64,000 bases of DNA from NCBI GenBank assembly GCA_964490245.1, contig CAZBAF010000002.1, positions 1 to 64,000 on the forward strand, given 5' to 3'. The position numbers and the translations under genes are program-made. The notes beneath the pieces are model-generated. The model was not told the origin of the DNA. It ran no database searches and saw only the letters and a program-made list of their open reading frames with translations. How positions within the stretch are numbered: the stretch's first letter is position 1; every line of letters begins with the position of its first letter. Positions 27,040 through 37,716 of this stretch are shown here, in pieces. The stretch is from CAZBAF01 sp964490245 (GTDB taxonomy: Bacteria > Patescibacteriota > Saccharimonadia > Saccharimonadales > JACDBH01).

Positions 27040-28476
27040 TTACTGATCGGCCACGGGCAGAATACTCTCGCCGTACAGCTGCAGCTCCTGCAGCAAAAAC
27101 TGCTGGTGGCTGGTCAGCCCTTCACGCGCCGCCAGTTCGCTCAGACGCACAAAGTACCGTTCGGCCCGGCTTGGCCTGCCGCCCAGCAGCCGGGCGCGGC
27201 GAAAAGCCTCCCAGGCCGTCTGCTCGTCTGTTGTCAACAGCTTGGGGAAGTTGCGCGCTTTATACAGCGGAAATAATTTGGTCAGCCGGGGATCGGAAAA
27301 ATCAGGCTCCAGCGAGGAGATTTCGTCGTCATCGGCCGCACGCACTACCGACATGACCGTTTTGTCTTTGTCACCTATAAATCCGTCATACAGCTGCGTA
27401 TCCACGTCCTGTTCGTCAGCTAAAAAGCTGGTCTGACGCTGTTTATCCAACAGGCCAAGCGCCGCACACAGCTGTTTATACAGGTCCGGATACTCAGCCA
27501 GCGCCTTGCGATGGGCGGTGATGGTCTCCATATCAAGCTGCAGCCGCTCCTGACTGGCATTGTCAAGCACACCCAACGGCGCCACGGCCGGGCAACGGTT
27601 AAACTGCAGTGTCTTAACCGGAAAACGCTGCGTCTCGTCCTCGACACGCTGGTGCCAGGCCGCCGCCAGTTCGGCCGGTGACATGCCGGCAATATCGGCC
27701 GGATTACGCCGCAGATCATAGACCAGCACTCCCTGCTTGCCGGGGTGTTCGCCTAACACTGTAACCAGCGTGGTCTTTTGATAGATACTTGGATACTTAC
27801 CGCTGGTATAAACAAATATGTCGTTCTGGGACGCCAGCTCCTTAACCTTGTTCTTGTTACGCAGTTGCAGTAAAAAATCAAAGAGCTTCGGCTGCTTGTT
27901 GCGTATCAGCCGGGCCACGGCAATGGTTGCATTGACGTCGCTGAGAGCATCGTGAGCATTGTTGTGTACAAGCTTATTCACAGACGTCAGCAGCTCCAGG
28001 CGGTTACTGGGGCGCCCGTCAGCCGCGAACGGCCACTCAATACCGTCCGGCCGCAGCGCCCGTGTCATACGAATCATATCAAGCAAATCCCACCGGCTGC
28101 GTCCGTCCCGCCAGCTCCATTCATAGGCGTCATAAAAGTTGCGGTACAGCGCAAAGCGCATAAACTCATCATCAAACCGCACATTGTTATAGCCAATAAA
28201 AACTGTGTCCGGCAGGGCAATTTGGTCGGCAAAGTAACGTAAAAACTCTGCCTCGCTCAGACCGTCAGCGCGCGTCGCCTGAGGCGTGATACCGGTAACC
28301 AGAATGGCGTCAGGTTCGGGCAGGATATCATCTGTCAGCCGGATCAGAATATTGTCCGGCTCGCTGACGGGTTTGAGGTTTATATCGGTGCGCTGACCGG
28401 CAAACTGCATAATCCGGCCGTCGCGCGGACTGACGCTGCTTGTCTCAAGGTCATAAAAATAAAAACTGACAGCCAT
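27040..28476 (-). CDS. sbcB: Exodeoxyribonuclease I
   Basis: 478 residues, family length. The N-terminal DEDD exonuclease domain shows FYFYDLETSS (Asp and Glu ligands), FIGYNNVRFDDEFMRFALYR and HDALSDVNATIAVARLI, followed by the ExoI SH3-like and helical regions. It degrades single-stranded DNA 3' to 5' in recombination and mismatch repair. Confidence 0.92.
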   Translation of the reverse strand: MAVSFYFYDLETSSVSPRDGRIMQFAGQRTDINLKPVSEPDNILIRLTDDILPEPDAILVTGITPQATRADGLSEAEFLRYFADQIALPDTVFIGYNNVRFDDEFMRFALYRNFYDAYEWSWRDGRSRWDLLDMIRMTRALRPDGIEWPFAADGRPSNRLELLTSVNKLVHNNAHDALSDVNATIAVARLIRNKQPKLFDFLLQLRNKNKVKELASQNDIFVYTSGKYPSIYQKTTLVTVLGEHPGKQGVLVYDLRRNPADIAGMSPAELAAAWHQRVEDETQRFPVKTLQFNRCPAVAPLGVLDNASQERLQLDMETITAHRKALAEYPDLYKQLCAALGLLDKQRQTSFLADEQDVDTQLYDGFIGDKDKTVMSVVRAADDDEISSLEPDFSDPRLTKLFPLYKARNFPKLLTTDEQTAWEAFRRARLLGGRPSRAERYFVRLSELAAREGLTSHQQFLLQELQLYGESILPVADQ

Positions 28477-28572
28477 TGGTACTTACCAGTCTATCACCTC
28501 TTGTCGCACCCTACACGACCCTATCTTTCTATTATACCATACTTGTCAATAATCTGTCAAGTTTCGCAGCGT

Positions 28573-29859
<1,287 letters not shown>

Positions 29860-29900
29860 TTATACAACATTACGACCCCTTATGCCAGCCCGGAACCAGT

Positions 29901-31007
29901 CTAGCCGCGCGAGATAAACCAGTCGTAGTTACTGACCGGTATCCAGCCGCTGTAGCCAACCTGGCCCCAGCCTGCCACACCGTTCATATCAGAAATCCGC
30001 ATCATCGTGCCATCGGCCGATACTTCTTCAACAATTGCCACGTGACCCAGGTAGTGATAGCGCGTTGTCTGGGCAATGGCCCCAACCCGCGGGACCTTGC
30101 CCACCACCCAGCCCGGCGTCGTCTGGGCGTATGCAGCCCAGGTGCGGGCATTACCCCAGCCGCCCGGAGCGCCGGCTTTCATGGCAGCATAATAGGTACA
30201 CCAGCCAAAGGGATAGCCGCCCCCGCCCCGATACACCAGCGAATAGGTAGCCCGCGGTGCCGGCCGCTGACCATTAGGGATAAAGATGGTTTCGCCCTCT
30301 TTGATGCCGGTCAGTTCAATATCGTTAAAGACTGTGATTTGCCGTGCCGAGGCCTTGTACAGCTGCGCCAGCTTGTCGACGGTGTCACCGCTGCGCACGG
30401 TATAGACGATTCCGTTGAGCGGCGGGATGGTAAGTGTGGTGCCGACCCGGAGATTGTCGCTGGTCAGATTGTTCGACCAGCGTACCGTGTCGGACGTTAC
30501 CCCGAACTGCTCGGCTATCTTGGTGACTGTATCACCCTCTACGGTTACGTATTGCTTGATGTCGGCTTTGGTTTTTATGTCCGGGCTGAGGATTTGCGGC
30601 TTGAAGGCAAAGTCCCTTCCGGTAACCGAGGTATTAAGCGCCAACCTGACGTCATCAGCCAGGTTCACAACCGATAACTCCTCAGGCATGCTCGTCATAC
30701 GGGCAATATTAACGGCAATATCGGTTGCGGTCAGCGTATCGAGCGGATTAGAGACGCGAGTCTCCTGAGCGGTGTTAAAAGCCCGGTAAGCCGACGGCTT
30801 GCTGACATGAGAGCTTTTAACCACGACCAGGCCGGCGATAACCAATATCGCCAGGTTGCCGACCACCAGGCCGTATCTAATCAGACGCTTGTGACCAAAG
30901 CGCCGTACAAACCTCGACCAAGAACGCGGCCGGGACGCCCGACCCCCACCCTCGGTGACGGTTACCACCGGGGAGCGTTTGATAATTTTAGGAAATTTAC
31001 GAATCAT
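29901..31007 (-). CDS. LysM-CHAP peptidoglycan hydrolase
   Basis: 368 residues. One N-terminal membrane helix (LVVGNLAILVIAGLVVV), a conserved linker (PLDTLTATDIAVNIARM), two LysM modules (about 155-250), and a C-terminal CHAP domain with Cys in GWCTYYAAM and His in LGHVAIVEEV. It should bind glycan and cut peptide cross-links or stems outside the cell. AGAGGAG precedes the ATG. It is a tandem paralogue of the next gene. Confidence 0.9.
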   Translation of the reverse strand: MIRKFPKIIKRSPVVTVTEGGGRASRPRSWSRFVRRFGHKRLIRYGLVVGNLAILVIAGLVVVKSSHVSKPSAYRAFNTAQETRVSNPLDTLTATDIAVNIARMTSMPEELSVVNLADDVRLALNTSVTGRDFAFKPQILSPDIKTKADIKQYVTVEGDTVTKIAEQFGVTSDTVRWSNNLTSDNLRVGTTLTIPPLNGIVYTVRSGDTVDKLAQLYKASARQITVFNDIELTGIKEGETIFIPNGQRPAPRATYSLVYRGGGGYPFGWCTYYAAMKAGAPGGWGNARTWAAYAQTTPGWVVGKVPRVGAIAQTTRYHYLGHVAIVEEVSADGTMMRISDMNGVAGWGQVGYSGWIPVSNYDWFISRG

Positions 31008-31218
31008 TTACTCCTCTTTGCAAACGATCCTGAAGAGGTATCACCTGCGTTAAAGAGACTTTTGTTTTATTAAAAAAAGACCATCACCTTGCAGCTCTGG
31101 TCGACAGATTTCAAAGTTCATTCTATGCATTACCGCGCCGTCGGGGCAAAAAAGCGGTTTTGCAGCACAAATAGTACCAAAATTACACCGGCCGGTCAAC
31201 AGCAGTACCCTGTTCGTT

Positions 31219-32355
31219 CTAGTGCACACGGTAGATAAAGTTCTGGAACAAACCATGTGCTGGCACCCAGTCCGGAGTCCGTCCCACCCGGTTAAAGCCT
31301 GCCAGCCCGTTCATGTCTGAATACTTTATGAAATACTGGCCGTTTTCTTCTTTGACATCTTCAACGATACCCACATGCCCCAGTGACCAGCCCAGGCCCC
31401 CGCCGGGGATACCGGTTGTCTGGGCAATAGCACCCGGTACCGGCACCTTACTGACCATCCAGCCCGGCGTTTTAGCTGCATTGACTGCCCAGGTCCGCGC
31501 ATGGCCCCAGCCTGTCGGAGCGCCGCTGCGGCCGGCTGCATAGTACGTACACCAGCCCGGATCGTAGCCGTTGCTGCCATAGCGGGCAAAGAAACTGAAT
31601 ACCGGTGCCGGTTTTTGGGCATTGGGCAGGAAAATCCGTGCGCCGGGCTGCAGACCGGTCAGCTCGGCATCGTTAAAGACGATAATCTGGCTGGCAGAGG
31701 TGCGGTAGGTCTCGGCAAGACGTTCCGGCGTATCACCGCTGCGTACCGTATACAGCATGCCGTCCATAGGCGGAATAAACAGCTTTTGGCCGGCCTGCAG
31801 CGTGTCGTTGGCCAGATCATTCGACCATTTTATACTGTCGGACGTAATACCAAACCTGCCGGCAAGCGCACTGACGGTATCGCCCTCGACCGCAATATAT
31901 TCGACTGAATCCGCCATGGTTTTTATATTGGTTGTAACGATTTGCGGTAATTGCACGACCTCTGATGCCACCACAGTGGTTGCCAGCTCGGCATTGATGG
32001 TGTCGGCATAATTGGTAACGGCTGTTGTTTCATGCAGCCCGGCCATGCGGGCAATATTGACGGCAATATCGGCGGCAGAAAGAGAATCCAGCGGGCTGGA
32101 AACCGCCTTTGCAGTGGTGCTGTGCACACCATAGCCGGCGTTATCAGTGGTATAAATCAGGGCCGCATAGCTGACAGAGCCGATAATCAGCAGGTTTACC
32201 ACAACCAGCACCGGACGCAGCAGCCACGAGCGGCGCTTTTTAGCTGCAGCCGGGCGGCGGTAGAAGCCGGCAGGCGCCGGAGAAGACGGCGGCAGTTCGT
32301 TCCTGACCGGAGCGAGACTTTTAATTTTGGGGACTTTCTTTGGGAGTAGATCCAA
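31219..32355 (-). CDS. LysM-CHAP peptidoglycan hydrolase, tandem paralogue
   Basis: 378 residues with the same order: membrane helix, PLDSLSAADIAVNIARMAG linker, two LysM modules, CHAP (GWCTYYAAGRSGAPTGWGHA; LGHVGIVEDV). The shared linker shows an internal duplication, now well diverged. The 210 bases to the next gene (31008-31218) hold no gene I can support. Confidence 0.9.
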   Translation of the reverse strand: MDLLPKKVPKIKSLAPVRNELPPSSPAPAGFYRRPAAAKKRRSWLLRPVLVVVNLLIIGSVSYAALIYTTDNAGYGVHSTTAKAVSSPLDSLSAADIAVNIARMAGLHETTAVTNYADTINAELATTVVASEVVQLPQIVTTNIKTMADSVEYIAVEGDTVSALAGRFGITSDSIKWSNDLANDTLQAGQKLFIPPMDGMLYTVRSGDTPERLAETYRTSASQIIVFNDAELTGLQPGARIFLPNAQKPAPVFSFFARYGSNGYDPGWCTYYAAGRSGAPTGWGHARTWAVNAAKTPGWMVSKVPVPGAIAQTTGIPGGGLGWSLGHVGIVEDVKEENGQYFIKYSDMNGLAGFNRVGRTPDWVPAHGLFQNFIYRVH

Positions 32356-32441
32356 GAATCACCTGCTAAAACTTATTTTAACCAGCCATAAACAATTTTG
32401 ACTTCAAAATTGTACCAGTTCGGTGCGGCGCGCGTCAATCA

Positions 32442-33494
32442 CTAACCGCGGCACTGATCTTCCGGCCGCGCCACGCCATGCTGAGTCTTTAAGGCTTCAT
32501 GCTGTTCATTTGTCTGGCTAAAGCGCGTCACGCAGTCCCGGCCGGCTACAAAATACAGGTAATCCGTGTCCGAAGGGTTGGTGACAGCCGTAAGCGAACT
32601 CAAACTGACATTGCTGATCGGGCCCGGCGGCAGACCGGCAATAGCGTAGGTGTCGTACTCTGGAGGATAATTGTCGGTCGCATTTGACTGCAGCATCATG
32701 CCAATCTGGAGCCGCTTCAAAAACACCTGCGCCGCCTTAGCCCGGTTATCTGTCGGCAGCCCGTCTTTATCAACTGCGCCAACCTCGCGCTCGACAATTG
32801 AAGCCAGGATAATCCCCTGATAGACACTCAGCCCCTGAGCCGCCATGCCGGCACGTATCTCAGGTGTCAGCGCACTGGCCATTTCGTCCAAAGCCAGTTT
32901 AATAACCGTTTCGGGGCGGGTTGTGCCGGGCAAAAACTCGTACGAATCAGGGAACAGAAACCCCTCCAGGCTCGCCCCCTCCGGCTTGTCAACCAGTGCC
33001 GGGTGACCGGTATACTGCGCGGGATTAAAGGCCTGCTCGACCTCTGCCTCTGTAAAGCCCTTTTTGATAAAGTCCGCCTTGATATTGGCGAGATTATATC
33101 CCGGTATGATGGTAAACAAATTAGCCGCTACCCTCCCCTCTGTCAGGATCTGCACAATCTCCTGTACGCTCTGTGACTGCTTAAGACTATAAGTGCCTGC
33201 CTTGATTTTTTCCTCCAGCCCGCTGATCTTCACGTACTGCGTAAAAGAACGGGTCGAGCGTATCAGCTGTTTGTCGCTGAGCCCCTGGGCAATCCGTGCC
33301 GGCGTATCGCCGCTTTGGACCACAAAGGTTATCTCGGTATCAGCCGACGGATCTATGGGTTTAAGCCCCTGCTCATAAAGAGCCTTGAGCCCGAAAAACG
33401 CCGCCACACCGGCCAACACAACCGTGATAGCCAGAAACAACATTAACTTTGGCCATCGGCGCTTGGCGGCTGCGCCGGCACGATATGACTTCAT
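32442..33494 (-). CDS. mltG: Endolytic murein transglycosylase MltG
   Basis: 350 residues from ATG 33494; a longer frame to 33629 would overlap ruvX by 38 bases. An N-terminal membrane helix, a LysM-like segment (FVVQSGDTPARIAQGL), then the YceG domain with catalytic Glu in LASIVEREV and the typical end YDTYAIAGLPPGPISN. It cuts nascent glycan strands and sets their length. Confidence 0.9.
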   Translation of the reverse strand: MKSYRAGAAAKRRWPKLMLFLAITVVLAGVAAFFGLKALYEQGLKPIDPSADTEITFVVQSGDTPARIAQGLSDKQLIRSTRSFTQYVKISGLEEKIKAGTYSLKQSQSVQEIVQILTEGRVAANLFTIIPGYNLANIKADFIKKGFTEAEVEQAFNPAQYTGHPALVDKPEGASLEGFLFPDSYEFLPGTTRPETVIKLALDEMASALTPEIRAGMAAQGLSVYQGIILASIVEREVGAVDKDGLPTDNRAKAAQVFLKRLQIGMMLQSNATDNYPPEYDTYAIAGLPPGPISNVSLSSLTAVTNPSDTDYLYFVAGRDCVTRFSQTNEQHEALKTQHGVARPEDQCRG

Positions 33495-33591
33495 GTCTTC
33501 AGCCCCCTTTTGGCTGGCCAGATGCGGCCACCGCGCGCCAGCCTGTCCCCTGACTTGATATCCCGGATCTGGTGACAATAACCGGTGCGGC

Positions 33592-34017
33592 TCATGCGAC
33601 ACGCTCCTGTTCGGTTTGCAAAAAATCACGCAGTATCAGGCAGGCAGCCTCGGCATCAATATCGCCCTGCGTATACGGCTTGCCGCGGCGCTTGAGGACC
33701 GCCTCAGCCTCTACGGATGTTCCGGCTTCGTCCTGCATTACCACCGGAATGGACATGCTTTTTTGCAGCTGTGCTGCAAACTGACGACTGCGGGCCGTCT
33801 GCTCGGTCTCGGCACTTTGCAGATTGCGCGGCAATCCGACCACTATGGTCGAGACGTTTTCTTTCTGCGCCAGTTCGCGAATGCGCCCGAACACATCCCC
33901 CACCGCCTGCCTGTCAAGGGTCAAAAGCGGAGCCGGCAGCCGCGCAACAGACGAGGCCAGCGCCACGCCAATACGCCGCTCGCCCACATCCAGTGCCATG
34001 ATATACCTAGCGTCCAT
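33592..34017 (-). CDS. ruvX: RuvX/YqgF pre-16S rRNA nuclease, Holliday junction resolvase-like
   Basis: 141 residues from ATG 34017 (a start at 34044 would add nine). RNase H-like fold: ALDVGERRIGVALAS, VVGLPRNLQSAETEQT, DEAGTSVEAE and a final DIDAEAACLIL. It overlaps the 3' end of the upstream gene. Confidence 0.88.
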   Translation of the reverse strand: MDARYIMALDVGERRIGVALASSVARLPAPLLTLDRQAVGDVFGRIRELAQKENVSTIVVGLPRNLQSAETEQTARSRQFAAQLQKSMSIPVVMQDEAGTSVEAEAVLKRRGKPYTQGDIDAEAACLILRDFLQTEQERVA

Positions 34018-35713
34018 TGCCGTCTGCTGCCTGGTCCTGCTCACCGGTATGCTTGATTTCTATGGTGATTTTTTTGGCGGCTTTCGGGGTCGAATAGACC
34101 CAGAACGGACTGTATTCGATCAGCACATCATCGACACCCGGCTGCTGGTCAAGATACTGCTCGACTTCGCCGCGCTTTTTACCGCGCACCGCTTCTTTGA
34201 TTGCATCCACATCAATCTCCGGCCCGGCCGTCACAGAGGTGCGGAAGCTAATAAACGCCTCGTTCGGGTTTGGCTGGTTATTGAGCCGCATGATCGCCGA
34301 ATCAATTCCGTCATCACTGATGGACTGTTTTTCGAGATCAATCTCTTCATCGATGTCGGCTTTGATAACCTCCACCAGATCGGCGCGCTCGATGCCCAGC
34401 ATGGTGTAGGTTATTTCGGCTTTTACTACCACCTCATCTGACTCTTCGTCTACCGCCGGTGTGGCTTCGGCTGCCGGATCGCCTGCGCGCTTGGTTTCGG
34501 TCAGGGCAAGCAACTCATCTGCGTCAAACAGCGCGCCCAGTTCTTCGTCGATCTGTGCGTTCAGCCGCTCGGTAATCCGGTTAAGTGCAGTATCGATATC
34601 TTTTTGGCTGACTATTTTGACGATTTTTGATGTACCGCCCGAGAATCCCGAACTGTTACTGCCGCTCACCCCTGAAAAACCGGCCACTGTGAAGTTGCGC
34701 CCATTGCCTATGTTATAGGAGTCGCCATTCTGAGCAGCCCGTACTTCCACCGTATCGGTAAAGCGGCAAGGACCGCTGGCATGATTGTCCAGACGCGCCG
34801 TTTCCTGGGTAATAAAGTTGAGGCCGCCCGTACTGACAGCCGTACCTGAGGGCACTACCGTACTGTCACCGGTCGCGCACGGCACCGACAACGTCACCTC
34901 GCCCTCTGCCCTGGTGCCGTCGTCGCGCTCGCCGGTAGCCGGCAATGTCTCGGTGTCGGTCTTTTTGACTTCTTTCAGTACAGCCGGCACGCGTCCCGCC
35001 TCAGCATCAACTGTTGTCTGTGTGGTTGAGGCCGTAAAATCAAATGAACTGACCACTGATGTGGTGTCCGTCGCAATAACAATATTGGCCTTAGGCAGCA
35101 CCACAAACGCCACATACCAGCCGGCCAGCAGCAAAACCAGCCCCAGGCCCGCCAGGAAAAAACCGAGGCGGAATTTCTCAAAGTTTGGCACCCGCAGGTG
35201 CTTCTGACGCTTTGGCTTGACAGCCGCAGCGCCGGATGCCGGTGGTTCAACCTGCAGGTTATCAAGCTCGATTGTTTCGGTGTCGTCATCGCGGGCAGGA
35301 GCGGCAGCCAGGGCACCGATACTGGCCGTTTTGTCCAGAACCACGTCTTCTTCATCGCCGATAGTTTCGGTTTCGTCGTCGGCACCCGGCTGCCGGGGCG
35401 GCGGCGGAATCTCCGGCTTGCTCTGCAGGCTCTTTGCCACATGCAGCCCGGCTGCGCCGGCCAGCGGCATCAGACCAGTCTCGGACGTTATCAGCACCAC
35501 GCTTTTCTTGGTGCTTTGGGCGGCTTTTTTGAGCAGCTTCATATTAACCACGCTCTGCAGGGCAGTAGCGCGCTTGGGCAGGACCAGGGCAACTATCTTT
35601 TGATCAGACTTTTTGACCTTGTCGATAATATTGGTGATCTCGTCATCAACATCGACATAGACAGTCTCTTTGTTGCCTGCGGTTTTGCTTGGTGCGTTCT
35701 TTTTTGTGGCCAT
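34007..35713 (-). CDS. Large single-helix membrane protein of unknown function
   Basis: 568 residues. The N-terminal cytoplasmic part (VDVDDEITNIIDKVKKSDQKIVALVLPKRATALQSVVNMKLL) looks like a compact alpha/beta domain common in CPR genomes. A Pro/Glu-rich linker, a helix (GFFLAGLGLVLLLAGWYVAFVVLP, about 180-203), and a long extracellular beta-rich region follow. A TATAAG box ends seven bases before the ATG. Position between an ftsA-like gene and ruvX/mltG suggests an envelope role; some relatives are annotated baseplate J-like, which I could not confirm. Confidence 0.65.
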   Translation of the reverse strand: MATKKNAPSKTAGNKETVYVDVDDEITNIIDKVKKSDQKIVALVLPKRATALQSVVNMKLLKKAAQSTKKSVVLITSETGLMPLAGAAGLHVAKSLQSKPEIPPPPRQPGADDETETIGDEEDVVLDKTASIGALAAAPARDDDTETIELDNLQVEPPASGAAAVKPKRQKHLRVPNFEKFRLGFFLAGLGLVLLLAGWYVAFVVLPKANIVIATDTTSVVSSFDFTASTTQTTVDAEAGRVPAVLKEVKKTDTETLPATGERDDGTRAEGEVTLSVPCATGDSTVVPSGTAVSTGGLNFITQETARLDNHASGPCRFTDTVEVRAAQNGDSYNIGNGRNFTVAGFSGVSGSNSSGFSGGTSKIVKIVSQKDIDTALNRITERLNAQIDEELGALFDADELLALTETKRAGDPAAEATPAVDEESDEVVVKAEITYTMLGIERADLVEVIKADIDEEIDLEKQSISDDGIDSAIMRLNNQPNPNEAFISFRTSVTAGPEIDVDAIKEAVRGKKRGEVEQYLDQQPGVDDVLIEYSPFWVYSTPKAAKKITIEIKHTGEQDQAADGNGR

Positions 35714-35721
35714 GTTTACAC

Positions 35722-37011
35722 TTATACGCTTAGTAAACGGTTAATTCTTTCCTTTATTGAGCCTGCCTTATGGTTGGGGTTCTGCTGATTAAGCGTATCA
35801 ACCCCCACCCGGAGCAATCCCATCGCGGTTATGAATGTATGGTCGTCTACCGCGCCGGTTTTGTCAATAATTCCTGCTACCTGTCCCGGCTCGATGTGGT
35901 GCACGGCCGGCTTTCGTGTAAAAGGCAGCCCTGTGTACCAGTCTGACCTGGCAAGCTCTTCCATCAGCATATCCAAAGAAGACCCGCCGCCGCAAAGCAG
36001 GATACGGTGCGGCAGATGATCCAGCTTGGTAAACTCGCCCAATGCCAATTCGACGCCGCTTACCCAGACCTCCAGTGTCTTGCGCAGCGCCTCGGTAATC
36101 TGCGCCTTTTTATGCGCGGGTATTTTGTTCGAATCAACAGCCAGCTTGAGCGTTTCGGCCTGATCAAAATCCGTTGACATCTCGCGCTCGATGGACTTGG
36201 TAAATGCGCGGCCGCCGATACCGAACATCTTGGTACCCTCAACGCCGCCCTCGTTCAGGACGGCAATATCGGTCGTGCCGCCGCCCACATCCATCAAAAT
36301 AGCACTCATACTGGCGTTCGGGTCATTGCCGACCACGCTGCGGGCCACCGCAAACGGCTCGGCCGCCACCGCCAGCAGATCGAGATCAAGCTCGCCAGCT
36401 GTCCGTTCCAGCGCGCCAATATGCACTAACGGTGCAAAAGCGGTATAAAGTTGTATTAGAACATCACGGCCCTGAAAGCCCAACGGGCTGCTGACCACAT
36501 AGCCATCAATTGTAATGTTGACCAACGCACTGTTGACCAGCCGGATCTCGACCTCTTTGCCGCCCAGTTCCCACGCCAGTTGGGCCTTGGCTTTTTCAAG
36601 TGCCCTGGCCTGCACCATGCCGATAATTCTTTCGACTTCAGGCATATCCAGAGGTTTGCTGGGCTCCTTGCGCGTAAACTTTACGGTTGTGGTCGTACCC
36701 TTTACCAGCTCGCCGGCAATCCCGATGACTGCTCCGCGCACGCTGACTCCGGCCATTTTTTCGGCTTGAGCCAGCGCCTCGTCACAGTTTGCCACCACAC
36801 CGGCAATATCGGCAATTGCCCCCGCCTGCATATCAGCCTGATGCTGGTGCGCCCGGCCGACCCCGACAATTTCTATCTCGTCGCCCTTGACACGGCCCAG
36901 CAGCGCTTTGACATTTTCGGTTCCGATATCCAGCGCAATGATATGTTCCGGCAGCGCCTCTGCAGGCGCGGCTGAGGCGCCCGGCTTTAATCTCTTCAAA
37001 TGCTTAAGCAT
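35722..37011 (-). CDS. ftsA: FtsA-like actin-fold protein
   Basis: 429 residues. Actin-ATPase motifs EHIIALDIGTENVKALLG, LMDVGGGTTDIAVLNEGG and RILLCGGGSSLDML, with an SHS2 (1C-type) insertion, fit FtsA; a PilM-like pilus role is the alternative. No ftsZ is in the window. It lies in a run with an unknown membrane protein, ruvX and mltG, consistent with division and wall synthesis. Confidence 0.75.
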   Translation of the reverse strand: MLKHLKRLKPGASAAPAEALPEHIIALDIGTENVKALLGRVKGDEIEIVGVGRAHQHQADMQAGAIADIAGVVANCDEALAQAEKMAGVSVRGAVIGIAGELVKGTTTTVKFTRKEPSKPLDMPEVERIIGMVQARALEKAKAQLAWELGGKEVEIRLVNSALVNITIDGYVVSSPLGFQGRDVLIQLYTAFAPLVHIGALERTAGELDLDLLAVAAEPFAVARSVVGNDPNASMSAILMDVGGGTTDIAVLNEGGVEGTKMFGIGGRAFTKSIEREMSTDFDQAETLKLAVDSNKIPAHKKAQITEALRKTLEVWVSGVELALGEFTKLDHLPHRILLCGGGSSLDMLMEELARSDWYTGLPFTRKPAVHHIEPGQVAGIIDKTGAVDDHTFITAMGLLRVGVDTLNQQNPNHKAGSIKERINRLLSV

Positions 37012-37038
37012 ACTCCGTTTTATTGTAACACGAACGCA

Positions 37039-37560
37039 TTACAGAGCTTTGCCACCTGCCGCTTCTTCTGCACGGTTTCTATCGTATTGTGCAACTCTCA
37101 ATGCCACGCTCCAACGCTCTACCCAGGCCGGGTCGCATAATAGCGGCGAATAAACATATTCTGAGCCGGCACCGACCGGCAGCTGATCGACTACCAGCCT
37201 TTCAAGTGACACAAGCTCGTGGGGCCGGATCAGCGCCTCAGCCAGAGCTGCTGCCTCTACTTCACATTCCGTGCTGACAGCCACGCTGCCGACTGCGGGC
37301 CGCACCCGTCTGTACTGTGTACATTCCTGCACTACATCATTGACAGCTCTGTCATATACCGCCCGAAGTGAGTTCCACAGCAAAAGCTCGGTATTGGAAT
37401 CAGCTTTCATCCGTGCCCACTTTACCTCTACAACACTTCCTGCCAGCCACAGATACCCCTCGAGTGGTTTGGGCGGCAAGTCTCGATGTGTCAAAAAATA
37501 ATCATACCGGCTTTGGCTGTCAAACAGTTCTGCAAACCGCTCAGCAGAAACTCTTGTCAT
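37039..37560 (-). CDS. Hypothetical protein
   Basis: 173 residues, soluble, Glu/Arg/Ala-rich, no recognised motif. N-terminal RYDYFLTHRDLPPKPLEGYLWL is its most distinctive part. It sits between alaS and the ftsA-like gene on the same strand. Confidence 0.6.
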   Translation of the reverse strand: MTRVSAERFAELFDSQSRYDYFLTHRDLPPKPLEGYLWLAGSVVEVKWARMKADSNTELLLWNSLRAVYDRAVNDVVQECTQYRRVRPAVGSVAVSTECEVEAAALAEALIRPHELVSLERLVVDQLPVGAGSEYVYSPLLCDPAWVERWSVALRVAQYDRNRAEEAAGGKAL

Positions 37561-37573
37561 AGCTTAAAGACCC

Positions 37574-37640
37574 CTAAGCCAACACCGCCTTAATGCGTCT
37601 GATGCCGGCGCTGGAGGCTTCTTCTTTACAGCGTTGCCGT
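37574..37640 (-). pseudogene. Duplicated 3' end of alaS
   Basis: Read on the minus strand it encodes KEEASSAGIRRIKAVLA plus stop, nearly the same as the true end of AlaRS (KEEASSAGIRRIKAVLQ) 140 bases upstream. Nucleotides match at most positions over about 50 bases. No further similarity extends upstream. It is a partial duplication or a recombination scar. Confidence 0.7.
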
Positions 37641-37716
37641 ATGAGACACCTACCAGCAGGTTTCTCATCGCGCCGGCAAAATGAAATACATTTTGTCGGG
37701 CTGCTCTTCCCGGTCA

